Of a DNA stretch of 64,000 nt, positions 15,991 through 24,317 are shown piece after piece. The notes under the pieces are model-generated. The model did not search any database and had not been told where the DNA came from. It was given only the letters and a program-made list of their open reading frames with translations. Made by a program: the position numbers and the translations under genes. Each line of letters opens with the position of its first letter. The first letter of the stretch is position 1. Source of the DNA: Rhodospirillales bacterium (GTDB lineage: Bacteria; Pseudomonadota; Alphaproteobacteria; Micavibrionales; Micavibrionaceae); NCBI GenBank assembly GCA_020638175.1, contig JACKJA010000002.1:682001-746000 (forward strand), in the 5' to 3' direction.

Positions 15991-16494
15991 ATGAAACTGA
16001 ACGAATTGCAACCGAAGGAAGGCTCCATCAAGAGCAAAATCCGCGTAGGCCGCGGGATCGGCTCCGGTAAAGGTAAAACCTCCGGTAAAGGTCAAAAAGG
16101 TCAGAAATCCCGGACCGGCGTTGCTATTAACGGCTTCGAAGGCGGACAAATGCCTTTGTATCGTCGCCTGCCGAAACGTGGGTTCAACAACAATTTCGGC
16201 CGTAATCTGGTGGCGATCAATCTGGCGCGTTTGCAATATGCAATCGACAACAAAATGATTGATGCCAAAAACGAGATCAACGAAGACACGCTGGTTCAGG
16301 CCAAAGTGATCCGCCGCAAAAAAGATGGCGTGCGGTTGCTGGGCAATGGCGAATTGAAAGCCAAGGTAAACCTGAAAATTTCCGGCGCCAGCAAAACGGC
16401 TCTGGCCGCGGTTGAAAAGGCCGGCGGCAAGATTGAAATTATCCCGGCGCCGATTCAGGGGCCGTCCACAGGAAAGACCGCGGTTCAACGATAA
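15991..16494 (+). CDS. rplO: 50S ribosomal protein L15
   Basis: L15 is a late-assembly protein that binds 23S rRNA domain II. The 167 residues read MKLNELQPKEGSIKSKIRVG, contain the Gly/Lys-rich GRGIGSGKGKTSGKGQKGQK and end in a KIEIIPAPIQGPSTGKTA-like segment. The start is ATG 15991, preceded by GAAAGGGTTTAGGAC; an in-frame TTG at 15973 is less likely. A terminator-like hairpin follows before secY. Confidence 0.96.
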   Translation: MKLNELQPKEGSIKSKIRVGRGIGSGKGKTSGKGQKGQKSRTGVAINGFEGGQMPLYRRLPKRGFNNNFGRNLVAINLARLQYAIDNKMIDAKNEINEDTLVQAKVIRRKKDGVRLLGNGELKAKVNLKISGASKTALAAVEKAGGKIEIIPAPIQGPSTGKTAVQR

Positions 16495-16521
16495 TCGCAT
16501 TCTTTTGGGATAGAACGACGG

Positions 16522-16549
16522 AAGGGGCTTGCAGGCCCCTTTTGTTTTC
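16522..16549 (+). terminator. terminator or attenuator between rplO and secY
   Basis: AAGGGGC and GCCCCTT pair (seven pairs, loop TTGCAG) and are followed by TTTGTTTTCTTT. The hairpin lies 28 bases after rplO and 47 before secY. No separate secY promoter is obvious, so it may act as a partial terminator that lowers secY-adk expression relative to ribosomal proteins. Confidence 0.65.
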
Positions 16550-16595
16550 TTTATGACTTTGTGGGTTATTCCAAAAATAAGGAGTGTAGAAGACT

Positions 16596-17957
16596 ATGGC
16601 ATCTGCCGTTGAACAACTGGCGAAAAACGCCAACTGGGGTGCTTTCTCCAAGGCCACCGAACTGAAACAGCGCATTTTGTTCGTGCTGGGGGCTTTGCTG
16701 GTATACCGGTTGGGGACGTATGTTCCTGTACCGGGTATCGACCCGTCGATCTGGAACGATATTTATAACCAGAAGGGCGGCGGCATTCTCGACATGTTCA
16801 ACATGTTTTCCGGTGGGGCGTTGCAGCGTATGACGATTTTCGCGCTGAACATCATGCCCTACATTTCCGCCTCTATTATCATGCAGCTCGCAACGTCTTT
16901 GTCGCCGTCTCTGGAGGCGATGAAAAAAGAAGGTGAAGTGGGTCGGATGAAAATCAACCAGTACACCCGTTACCTGACGGTGCTTCTGGCTTCCGTCCAG
17001 GCTTACGGTCTGGCTGTCGGTCTTGAAAGCATGCAGGGCAGCGCCGGAACGGCTGTGATCGATCCGGGTATGTTCTTCCGTATTTCCACGGTGATTACCA
17101 TCGTGGGCGGAACGGTGTTCCTGATGTGGCTGGGCGAACAGATCACCCAGCGCGGAATCGGTAACGGTATTTCTCTGATTATCTTTGCCGGGATTGTTGC
17201 TGAATTGCCGCGCGCGATTGGGGGAACGCTGGAATTGGGCCGTCAGGGTCAATTTAACTTCCTGACGCTGCTGGCTGTTTTTGCCATGATCGTCGGTGTG
17301 ATTGTCTTCATCGTCTTTATGGAGCGCGCCCAGCGGCGGGTTGTGGTGCAATATCCCAAACGTCAGGTTGGCAATAAAATGACGATGGGGAACCAGAATC
17401 ACATTCCGTTGAAACTGAACACGTCGGGCGTGATTCCGCCGATTTTTGCATCGTCTCTGCTGCTTTTGCCGTTGACGATTGTCGGCTTTAGCGGCGCGGA
17501 TGGCGGCGACTGGACCGCGGCGTTGGCACGGTACCTCCAGCATGGCCAGCCGATTTATATGTTCTTGTATGGCGCTCTGATTATGTTCTTTGCATTCTTC
17601 TATACGGCGATTGTGTTCAATCCGCAGGAAAATGCCGACATGCTGCGCAAACACGGTGGCTTTGTGCCCGGCATTCGCCCCGGCGCGCCGACGGCTGAAT
17701 ATCTGGATTACGTCCTGACCCGCATTACGTCGGTGGGCGGTCTGTATCTGGTCTTTATCTGTTTGCTGCCGGAATTCATGATTTCCAAATTCAGCCTGCC
17801 GTTCTATTTTGGTGGAACGTCGCTGCTGATCGTGGTCAGCGTGACAATGGATACCGTGGCTCAGGTTCACTCGCATCTGGTGGCGCACCAGTATGAGGGG
17901 CTGATTAAAAAACAAAAACTCAAAGGTACTACGTCCAGGGGAGGACGCCGTCGATGA
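16596..17957 (+). CDS. secY: protein translocase subunit SecY
   Basis: SecY forms the channel of the Sec translocon in the inner membrane. The 453 residues show ten hydrophobic segments; recognisable parts are YRLGTYVPVPGIDP near TM1, the plug region GGGILDMFNMFSGGALQRM, NIMPYISASIIMQL (TM2) and EQITQRGIGNGISLIIFAG (TM4). The C-terminus is basic (KLKGTTSRGGRRR). Its last four bases overlap the adk start (ATGA), so the two are coupled. Confidence 0.98.
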   Translation: MASAVEQLAKNANWGAFSKATELKQRILFVLGALLVYRLGTYVPVPGIDPSIWNDIYNQKGGGILDMFNMFSGGALQRMTIFALNIMPYISASIIMQLATSLSPSLEAMKKEGEVGRMKINQYTRYLTVLLASVQAYGLAVGLESMQGSAGTAVIDPGMFFRISTVITIVGGTVFLMWLGEQITQRGIGNGISLIIFAGIVAELPRAIGGTLELGRQGQFNFLTLLAVFAMIVGVIVFIVFMERAQRRVVVQYPKRQVGNKMTMGNQNHIPLKLNTSGVIPPIFASSLLLLPLTIVGFSGADGGDWTAALARYLQHGQPIYMFLYGALIMFFAFFYTAIVFNPQENADMLRKHGGFVPGIRPGAPTAEYLDYVLTRITSVGGLYLVFICLLPEFMISKFSLPFYFGGTSLLIVVSVTMDTVAQVHSHLVAHQYEGLIKKQKLKGTTSRGGRRR

Positions 17958-18547
17958 ACATTATTCTTTTGGGCCCGCCCGGCGCGGGTAAAGGCACGCA
18001 GGCCAAAAAGCTGGAAAGCAAATACGGCCTGAAACAGCTTTCAACCGGCGATATGCTCCGCGCGGAAATTGCCTCCGGGTCGGAACTGGGCCTGAAAGCT
18101 AAAACCCTGATGGATGCCGGGGAACTTGTGCCTGATGTGGTCGTGATTGAAATGATTGCCGGCCGTATTGAACAATCCGACTGCACCGGAGGTGTGATTT
18201 TCGATGGTTTCCCGCGCACCGTGGCACAGGCCGAGGCGCTGGATGAAATGCTGGCCGAAAAAGGCAAACCGCTGGCCGCCGTGATTTCCCTGCAAGTGGA
18301 CGAGGAAGCCCTCGTGGACCGCCTGAATACCCGCATCGCCGAAACAAAGGCTGCGGGACAGGAAGTCCGCGCCGACGATAACGAGGAAACCCTGCGTAAC
18401 CGCCTGTCGGTATACCGCGCGCAAACGGCGCCGATTATCCCGTATTACGAAGGCAAAGGCCTGTTGAAGCCCGTCGACGGTATGCAGGTGATTGATGAGG
18501 TCGAAGCCGCCATTGCCGCCATCCTCGATCAGGCCCGGGCGGCGTAG
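17954..18547 (+). CDS. adk: adenylate kinase (short form)
   Basis: Adk converts ATP and AMP to two ADP in the cytoplasm. The 197 residues have the P-loop GPPGAGKGTQ at 7-16, the AMP-binding STGDMLRAEI and DGFPRT. The zinc-type LID domain (about 27 residues between the NMP and core parts) is replaced by a short loop, as in alphaproteobacteria and eukaryotic cytosolic forms. It overlaps secY by four bases, the usual spc-operon end. Confidence 0.97.
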   Translation: MNIILLGPPGAGKGTQAKKLESKYGLKQLSTGDMLRAEIASGSELGLKAKTLMDAGELVPDVVVIEMIAGRIEQSDCTGGVIFDGFPRTVAQAEALDEMLAEKGKPLAAVISLQVDEEALVDRLNTRIAETKAAGQEVRADDNEETLRNRLSVYRAQTAPIIPYYEGKGLLKPVDGMQVIDEVEAAIAAILDQARAA

Positions 18548-18577
18548 AATTTATCTGCTTTTTCACAGGTTTTTTTA

Positions 18578-18606
18578 TTGACGCAGGGGCTTGAAGTCCC
18601 TATATT
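18578..18606 (+). promoter_or_regulatory. sigma-70-type promoter of the alpha operon
   Basis: TTGACG (18578-18583), a 17-base spacer and TATATT (18601-18606) lie 30 bases after adk. It has the same boxes and spacing as the str promoter at 1433. Transcription would start near 18613 and give a leader of about 160 bases before rpsM. Confidence 0.8.
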
Positions 18607-18612
18607 GCGCCC

Positions 18613-18772
18613 ATCTCTGTAACAGGAGAAGTGTCTCTGACGCTTGGGAAGCCGCTCCACGCGGCGTTTTCTTTGTGATTAGAGGCTTTTAGTGTACGAA
18701 CTGGCGCAGGGGAAGCTTAACGCGCAGACCTGTATACGGTTCGGTTGATCTTAAAATAAAAGGAAAAAAACA
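18613..18772 (+). promoter_or_regulatory. alpha operon leader with terminator-like hairpin and possible S4-type fold
   Basis: The first element is GCCGC-TCCAC-GCGGC (18651-18665) followed by GTTTTCTTT, an attenuator-like hairpin. Downstream, CGAAC (18697-18701) can pair with GTTCG, CTGGCGC with GCGCAG, and CAGG with CCTG in a crossed order, which would make a pseudoknot. In E. coli S4 represses the alpha operon through a leader pseudoknot. The rpsM ribosome binding site AAAAGGAAA follows. An AGGAGAA-GTG at 18624-18633 opens a 15-codon frame of doubtful meaning. Confidence 0.45.
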
Positions 18773-19147
18773 ATGGCACGTATTGCTGGGGTTAACGTTC
18801 CCGATGCCAAACGCGCAGTGATTGCACTGACCTATGTTCATGGTATTGGCCGGACAACTGCCCGCCAAATTCTTGACGATTGCAAAATCGATCGTACCCG
18901 CCGCATGAATGACCTGACCGAAGATGAGCTGAATGCCATCCGTAAGGAAATTGAAACCGGTAAATATCCGATTGAAGGGGATCTCCGCCGTACGGTGGCG
19001 ATGAACATCAAGCGCCTGATGGATATGAAATCCTACCGGGGCATGCGTCATCGTTCGAAACTGCCCGTACGCGGTCAGAATACCCGGACCAACGCCCGCA
19101 CCCGTAAGGGTCCGGCCAAGCCGATTGCCGGCAAGAAAAAAGTCTAA
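18773..19147 (+). CDS. rpsM: 30S ribosomal protein S13
   Basis: S13 forms intersubunit bridges and contacts the P-site tRNA. The 124 residues start ARIAGVNVPDAKRAVIALTY, contain the helix-hairpin-helix YVHGIGRTTARQIL and the C-terminal signature YRGMRHRSKLPVRGQNTRTN followed by ARTRKGPAKPIAGKKK. It is the first gene of the alpha operon and has AAAAGGAAAAAAACA upstream. Confidence 0.98.
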   Translation: MARIAGVNVPDAKRAVIALTYVHGIGRTTARQILDDCKIDRTRRMNDLTEDELNAIRKEIETGKYPIEGDLRRTVAMNIKRLMDMKSYRGMRHRSKLPVRGQNTRTNARTRKGPAKPIAGKKKV

Positions 19148-19168
19148 GGGCGGAAGGAGCAATAGATA

Positions 19169-19558
19169 ATGGCTAAACCAGCAGTAAAAGCGAAAAAACG
19201 CGTCAAAAAGAATATTACGTCCGGGATTGCCCACGTAAATTCTAACTTTAACAACACGATCATCACCATCACGGATGCACAGGGGAATACTGTTTCCTGG
19301 TCGACATCCGGGGCTATGGGCTTTAAAGGGTCTCGGAAATCCACGCCGTTTGCGGCGCAGATGGCTGCCGAAGACGCGGGCCGCAAGGCACAGGAACATG
19401 GCATGAAGGAACTGGATGTTCTGGTGAAAGGTCCGGGGTCAGGCCGTGAATCGGCTCTGCGGGCGCTGTCTTCCATCGGCTTCAACATCAAGTCGATCAA
19501 GGACATTACGCCAATCCCGCACAACGGGTGCCGTCCGTCAAAACGCCGCCGCGTTTAA
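19169..19558 (+). CDS. rpsK: 30S ribosomal protein S11
   Basis: S11 is on the platform of the small subunit close to the mRNA exit. The 129 residues contain GIAHVNSNFNNTIITITDAQ, the signature region GPGSGRESALRALSSIGFNI and the C-terminal DITPIPHNGCRPSKRRRV. It follows rpsM by 21 bases with AAGGAGCAA upstream. Confidence 0.98.
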   Translation: MAKPAVKAKKRVKKNITSGIAHVNSNFNNTIITITDAQGNTVSWSTSGAMGFKGSRKSTPFAAQMAAEDAGRKAQEHGMKELDVLVKGPGSGRESALRALSSIGFNIKSIKDITPIPHNGCRPSKRRRV

Positions 19559-19572
19559 TATTATTTTAGGTG

Positions 19573-19590
19573 TCCCCGCGAAAGCGGGGA
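19573..19590. repeat. perfect GAAA-tetraloop hairpin between rpsK and rpoA
   Basis: TCCCCGC, a GAAA tetraloop and GCGGGGA form a perfect seven-pair stem without a T-run, 14 bases after rpsK in a 107-base gap. The sequence is of the kind found in dispersed intergenic palindromes. It could stabilise the upstream mRNA or be a processing site, giving separate control of rpoA. Confidence 0.6.
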
Positions 19591-19665
19591 GCCGCTGAAT
19601 ACCGTGTTTTAACATTTACCAGAGGCCGGCTAAGAACCGGATGAAGTGAGAAGGAAAGAAACCAA

Positions 19666-20685
19666 ATGATTCAAAAAAACTGGCAAGAGCTGATTAAACC
19701 GTCCAAAGTTGAGATTGACCATGGTTCTGATGCTACATGCATCGGTAAAATCGTCGCCGAACCGCTGGAGCGGGGCTTCGGCCTGACGCTGGGCAACGCC
19801 CTGCGCCGCATCCTGCTTTCCTCGCTTCAGGGCGCGGCCGTGACCGCGATCCAGATTGACGGCGTGCTGCATGAATTCTCGTCGATCCCCGGCGTGCGCG
19901 AGGACGTGGTCAACATCATCCTCAACGTGAAGAACATCGCGATCGCGATGCACGTCGAAGGCCCCAAGAAAATGCGCCTCGCCGCCGAAGGCCCGTGCGA
20001 AGTGACCGCTGGCATGATCGAGGCCGGCGCGGATATCGAGATCATGAATCCCGATCTCGTCATCTGCACCCTCGACAAGGGCGCGCAGCTGAACATGGAA
20101 CTGACGGTCAACACCGGCAAGGGCTACCGCCCCGCTTCGGCGAACCGTCCGGAAGAAGCGCCGGTTGGTCTGATCCCCGTCGACTCCATCTTCTCGCCCG
20201 TGCGCAAGGTGTCGTACGAGGTCGAGGACACCCGCGTTGGCCAAATCACCGACTACGACAAGCTGACCCTGAGCATCGAAACCAACGGCGCCGTAACGCC
20301 TGAGGATTCGGTGGCCTATGCCGCGCGCATCCTGCAAGACCAGCTTCAGGTCTTCATCAACTTCGACGAACCGAAGGCCGCCGCCGCCCGTCAGGACGCG
20401 GCGCCGGAACTGCCGTTCAACCGCAACCTGCTGCGCAAGGTCGAGGAGCTGGAGCTCTCCGTCCGCTCGGCAAACTGCTTGAAGAACGACAACATCACCT
20501 ATATCGGCGATCTGGTTCAAAAATCGGAAAACGACATGCTGCGCACCCCGAACTTCGGTCGCAAGTCGCTGAACGAGATCAAGGAAGTTCTGACGGTTAT
20601 GGGCTTGCATCTGGGTATGCAGGTCGAAGGGTGGCCGCCGGAAAACATCGAAGAAATGGCTCGCAAGGTTGAAGAGCCGTTCTAG
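19666..20685 (+). CDS. rpoA: RNA polymerase alpha subunit
   Basis: Alpha nucleates RNA polymerase assembly and contacts activators and UP elements. The 339 residues have the N-terminal dimerisation domain (LERGFGLTLGNALRRILLSS, VREDVVNIILNVKN), the linker around residues 240-255 and the C-terminal domain with ELSVRSANCLKNDNITYIGDL and NFGRKSLNEIKEVL. By eye the middle (about 19760-20560) is far richer in G+C and in GGC, ATC, CTC and GAG codons than either end of the gene or its neighbours, which suggests allelic replacement by a related, higher-GC gene. The protein itself is intact. Confidence 0.98.
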   Translation: MIQKNWQELIKPSKVEIDHGSDATCIGKIVAEPLERGFGLTLGNALRRILLSSLQGAAVTAIQIDGVLHEFSSIPGVREDVVNIILNVKNIAIAMHVEGPKKMRLAAEGPCEVTAGMIEAGADIEIMNPDLVICTLDKGAQLNMELTVNTGKGYRPASANRPEEAPVGLIPVDSIFSPVRKVSYEVEDTRVGQITDYDKLTLSIETNGAVTPEDSVAYAARILQDQLQVFINFDEPKAAAARQDAAPELPFNRNLLRKVEELELSVRSANCLKNDNITYIGDLVQKSENDMLRTPNFGRKSLNEIKEVLTVMGLHLGMQVEGWPPENIEEMARKVEEPF

Positions 20686-20692
20686 GAATTGA

Positions 20693-20742
20693 ATACCGGC
20701 TCCTGTTGGTCAGGGGCCGGTATCTAATAAGGGCACGGTGCC
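20693..20742. repeat. tandem hairpins between rpoA and rplQ
   Basis: A 13-pair stem (ATACCGGCTCCTG with CAGGGGCCGGTAT, loop TTGGT, 20693-20723) is followed by GGGCA-CGG-TGCCC (20730-20742). Neither has a T-run. A third inverted repeat TTTCGCC/GGCGAAA (near 20746-20777) follows. The gap is 146 bases before rplQ. These may be processing or stability elements. Confidence 0.55.
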
Positions 20743-20831
20743 CGCTTTCGCCTCCGATGATTGTCATGCTGGCGAAATTGTAAAATGGTTCTCACCCTGT
20801 GAGGCCGCGGAAAAAAGAAAGGAACCGCAAA

Positions 20832-21293
20832 ATGAAACACGGTATTAAACAACGTAAATTGGGTCGTACGAGCTCTCACCGTAAGGCGATGTTTGCCAAT
20901 ATGGCTGCCGCGCTTATCAAGCACGAGCAAATCACGACGACTTTGCCGAAAGCCAAAGAACTGCGCCCGGTTGTTGAAAAATTGATTACACTGGCGAAAA
21001 AAGGCGACCTTTCCAACCGCCGCCGCGCAATCTCGATCATGCGTGATGAAACGCAGGTCGCAAAAATGTTCGATACGCTGGCTGAACGCTACAAAGACCG
21101 CCAAGGTGGTTACTGCCGGATCATGAAAGCCGGTTTCCGTTATGGCGATGCCGCGCCGATGGCCGTAATTGAACTGGTTGACCGCGATGTCGAAGCCAAA
21201 GGCAAAGACAGCGGCCCGACCATGTTCGACAACGAAGCCGAAGCGCCGGCTGCTGAAGAAAAGCCGAAAGCCAAGAAAAAAGCGGCGGCTTAA
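20832..21293 (+). CDS. rplQ: 50S ribosomal protein L17
   Basis: L17 lies near the tunnel exit. The 153 residues start MKHGIKQRKLGRTSSHRKAM, contain ITTTLPKAKELRPVVEKLIT and GGYCRIMKAGFRYGDAAPMA, and end in a Lys/Ala/Glu tail (AEEKPKAKKKAAA) about 30 residues beyond the core. ATG 20832 is preceded by AAAGGAACCG; an upstream in-frame start would add 11 unrelated residues. It ends the alpha operon. Confidence 0.96.
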   Translation: MKHGIKQRKLGRTSSHRKAMFANMAAALIKHEQITTTLPKAKELRPVVEKLITLAKKGDLSNRRRAISIMRDETQVAKMFDTLAERYKDRQGGYCRIMKAGFRYGDAAPMAVIELVDRDVEAKGKDSGPTMFDNEAEAPAAEEKPKAKKKAAA

Positions 21294-21314
21294 TTCACGG
21301 ATAAAACGAATACC

Positions 21315-21346
21315 AAAACGGCGCCTTTTTAAGGGGCCGTTTTTTA
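21315..21346 (+). terminator. Rho-independent terminator of the alpha operon
   Basis: AACGGC-G-CC and GG-G-GCCGTT pair with one internal mismatch around TTTTTAA and are followed by TTTTTT. It lies about 25 bases after rplQ and ends the ribosomal-protein superoperon. Confidence 0.88.
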
Positions 21347-21411
21347 TTGCCCGATTTTTTCCGGTAATTTGAGCCTTGCTAAGACCGGGAAGAGATACTA
21401 GATATTTCACC

Positions 21412-22815
21412 ATGCGTATTTTCTCATTATTGATAATCCTGATAATCGTGACTTTTCCTGCCATGGCGCAGGAACGCACGGTGCCGGATGATAAGGCTCA
21501 GGTCGAACTTTCTTTTTCCCCTTTGGTCAAACAGGTAGCGCCCGCCGTTGTGAATATTTATACAAAGCGTGTCGTAACCCAGCGCGTATCGCCGTTTTTC
21601 AACGACCCGTTTCTGGAGCATTTCTTCGGCGGTTCCCTGGGCGGCGGCATTCCGCGCCAGCGGGTGGAAAATTCTCTGGGGTCCGGCGTAATTATTGCCC
21701 CCGATGGTTTGGTGGTTACCAATGCCCACGTGGCCAAGGATGCTGACGAGATTACGGTGGTCCTGCCCGATGGCCGGGAGTTCGAAGCGCAAAAAGTGAT
21801 TGTGGACGAACCGTCCGATCTGGCGCTGCTGCGCATTGATCCGGCAGGAACAGAACTGCCCCATGCATCTTTGAAGCCCAGTGAAAGCCTTGAAGTGGGC
21901 GATTTGGTTCTGGCGATCGGTAATCCGTTTGGCGTCGGCCAGACCGTGACCAGCGGCATCGTATCGGCGCTGGCGCGTTCTTCCCTCGATATCAATGATT
22001 TCAACTTCTTTATCCAGACCGACGCCGCAATCAATCCGGGGAACTCCGGCGGCGCACTGGTGGCGATGGACGGCGGTGTTGTTGGCATCAACAGTGCGAT
22101 TTTCTCCAAAACCGGTGGGTCGCTCGGTATCGGGTTTGCCATCCCGTCCGAAATGGTGGCGACGGTAATCGCGGCCGAAAAAGCGGGGCAAAGCGGTGAT
22201 AAAGGCGTTACCCGTCCCTGGCTGGGGATCACGGCCCAGAAAGTTACCGCCGATATCGCAGACAGCCTTGATTTCGATGTGCCGCACGGCGTTTTGGTGG
22301 CAGCCCTGCACGCAGACAGCCCGCTACGTAAAGCGGAAGTAAAGGTCGGGGATGTCGTTCTGGCCGTCAATGGCAAAGATGTTCGTGATCCGGCGGAAAT
22401 GAAATTCCGTATGGCGATGGTGCCGCTGGGCAGCGACGCGCAAGTCGAAATTTTGCGCAAGGGCAAGCGGACGATGCACAAGGTTAAGGCCATGGCGCCG
22501 CCGGATGATCCGCCGCGCGATGAAACGATGCTGGAGGGAACCCACCCGCTTAACGGCGCGACTGTGGCCAATATAAATCCGGCCGTGGCGGTAGAACTGG
22601 GTATAGGCAACGAAGAAGGCGTCGTTGTAATGGATGTTGACCGCCGCCGTCCGGCTATTCGTGTGACGGTTCCCGGTGATCTGATCCGGGCCGTCAACGG
22701 CGCGGAAATCAAAACCGTCAGTGATCTGAAAAAAGCTTTAGCCAAACCGGTCAAGGGCGCCTGGCAACTAATTCTTGAACGCGGCGGGCAAACAAGGCAG
22801 ATTGTTATCCGTTAA
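21412..22815 (+). CDS. periplasmic serine endoprotease, DegP/DegQ (HtrA) family
   Basis: 467 residues. A signal peptide (residues 1-20, RIFSLLIILIIVTFPAMA, cut after MAQ or before) exports it to the periplasm, where HtrA proteases degrade misfolded envelope proteins. The triad is visible: His106 in VVTNAHVAKDADE, Asp136 in EPSDLALLRID and Ser212 in NPGNSGGALV. Two PDZ domains follow, about 265-350 (RPWLGITAQKV) and 380-467. The start at ATG 21412 gives the signal peptide directly; an upstream in-frame start would spoil it. It is the first gene after the alpha operon terminator. Confidence 0.95.
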   Translation: MRIFSLLIILIIVTFPAMAQERTVPDDKAQVELSFSPLVKQVAPAVVNIYTKRVVTQRVSPFFNDPFLEHFFGGSLGGGIPRQRVENSLGSGVIIAPDGLVVTNAHVAKDADEITVVLPDGREFEAQKVIVDEPSDLALLRIDPAGTELPHASLKPSESLEVGDLVLAIGNPFGVGQTVTSGIVSALARSSLDINDFNFFIQTDAAINPGNSGGALVAMDGGVVGINSAIFSKTGGSLGIGFAIPSEMVATVIAAEKAGQSGDKGVTRPWLGITAQKVTADIADSLDFDVPHGVLVAALHADSPLRKAEVKVGDVVLAVNGKDVRDPAEMKFRMAMVPLGSDAQVEILRKGKRTMHKVKAMAPPDDPPRDETMLEGTHPLNGATVANINPAVAVELGIGNEEGVVVMDVDRRRPAIRVTVPGDLIRAVNGAEIKTVSDLKKALAKPVKGAWQLILERGGQTRQIVIR

Positions 22816-22842
22816 CTGCAATCGCTAGGCACAGGAGCCACC

Positions 22843-24309
22843 ATGACCGAAAATATTCTGGCCGGGGCCGTAACAGGCCGTCCCGATGATAAAGTTGTTC
22901 TTCCTTTGAAATGGGCTAACCGCCACGGATTGATTGCCGGGGCTACCGGAACCGGGAAAACGGTGACGCTGCAAATTCTAGCCGAAGGTTTTGCCGCCGC
23001 GGGCGTTCCTGTTTTTATGGCCGATGTGAAAGGCGACCTGTCGGGGATGTGCATGCCCTCGGAAATGCAGGATTTTCTGGTAAAACGGGCGGAAACGATC
23101 AAGCTTGAAGGCTACGGGCCGCAGGCCTTTTCCACGGTGTTCTGGGATATGTTCGGCCAGCAGGGCCATGCCGTGCGCACGACGGTTTCCGAAATCGGTC
23201 CGTTGCTTCTGGCGCGGATGCTGGAACTGAACGATACGCAGGAAGGTGTCTTGAATATAGCGTTCCGTATGGCGGACGAAGAAGGCATGCTGCTTCTCGA
23301 TATGAAGGATCTGCGGGCGCTTTTGGTGGCGATGAATGAGCGGCGGGCAGAGATATCCGCAACGTATGGTAACGTATCTCCGGCCTCAATCGGGGCAATC
23401 CAGCGGGCGCTGTTACGTCTCGAAGATCAGGGCGCAGACAGCTTTTTCGGTGAACCGGCCTTGGCCTTAACCGATTTTATGCGCACCGACATGGATGGCC
23501 GGGGTTATATCAACATTCTGGCCGCCGATAAATTGATGAACAGTCCACGCTTGTACGCGACATTTTTGCTCTGGCTCCTGTCCGAATTGTTTGAGGAACT
23601 TCCAGAAGCCGGGGATAGCGACCGCCCGAAACTGGTTTTCTTTTTCGATGAAGCGCATTTGCTGTTTAATGATGCGCCTAAACCGTTGCTGGAAAAGGTC
23701 GAGCAGGTCGTGCGCCTGATCCGCTCCAAGGGCGTCGGGGTCTATTTTGTTACGCAAAACCCGCAGGATATCCCCGAAACAGTTCTGGGGCAGCTCGGTA
23801 ACAGAGTGCAGCATGCTTTGCGCGCTTTCACGCCACAGCAGCAAAAATTCATCAAGGTCGCGGCGCAAACTTACCGTGAAAACCCGGAATTCAAGGTCGA
23901 AGATGTCATTACTGAACTCGGCGTGGGGGAAGCACTCGTCTCAACGCTGGAGGGCAAAGGCACGCCGTCTATCGTCCAGCGCACATTAATCCGCCCGCCG
24001 TCTTCGCGTCTTGGCCCGGCCAGCGATGGTGCCCGGAAAATGACTATGCAGGCCGACGGTATCGGCACGAAATATGATGTCGTGCAAGACCGGGAATCGG
24101 CATACGAAATATTACAAAAGAAAGCGGCTCAGCAAGCTGAACAGGCACAAAAAGCGGCTGAAAAATCAAAAACCAAAAAACGCTCTTCCAATCGTCAGAG
24201 GGTCGGCGAGGCCGCGGTTAAATCGCTGGTGCGCTCGCTCAGCTCCTCAATCGGACGGACCATCGCCCGCGAACTGGTGCGGGGTGTTATGGGCGGGTTA
24301 AAGCGCTAG
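22843..24309 (+). CDS. HerA-like P-loop ATPase, DUF853 family
   Basis: 488 residues. The Walker A motif GATGTGKT is at 33-40 and a Walker B LVFFFDEAHLLF near 265, with an FTP-QQ-KF segment typical of the DUF853 (YjgR-like) branch of HerA/FtsK ATPases. Late residues 410-450 are a Lys/Ala/Gln-rich probable coiled coil (KKAAQQAEQAQKAAEKS), then a basic C-terminus. The cellular role of the family is not established. It begins 27 bases after the protease gene and probably shares its transcript. Confidence 0.88.
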   Translation: MTENILAGAVTGRPDDKVVLPLKWANRHGLIAGATGTGKTVTLQILAEGFAAAGVPVFMADVKGDLSGMCMPSEMQDFLVKRAETIKLEGYGPQAFSTVFWDMFGQQGHAVRTTVSEIGPLLLARMLELNDTQEGVLNIAFRMADEEGMLLLDMKDLRALLVAMNERRAEISATYGNVSPASIGAIQRALLRLEDQGADSFFGEPALALTDFMRTDMDGRGYINILAADKLMNSPRLYATFLLWLLSELFEELPEAGDSDRPKLVFFFDEAHLLFNDAPKPLLEKVEQVVRLIRSKGVGVYFVTQNPQDIPETVLGQLGNRVQHALRAFTPQQQKFIKVAAQTYRENPEFKVEDVITELGVGEALVSTLEGKGTPSIVQRTLIRPPSSRLGPASDGARKMTMQADGIGTKYDVVQDRESAYEILQKKAAQQAEQAQKAAEKSKTKKRSSNRQRVGEAAVKSLVRSLSSSIGRTIARELVRGVMGGLKR

Positions 24310-24317
24310 TTAAAATC

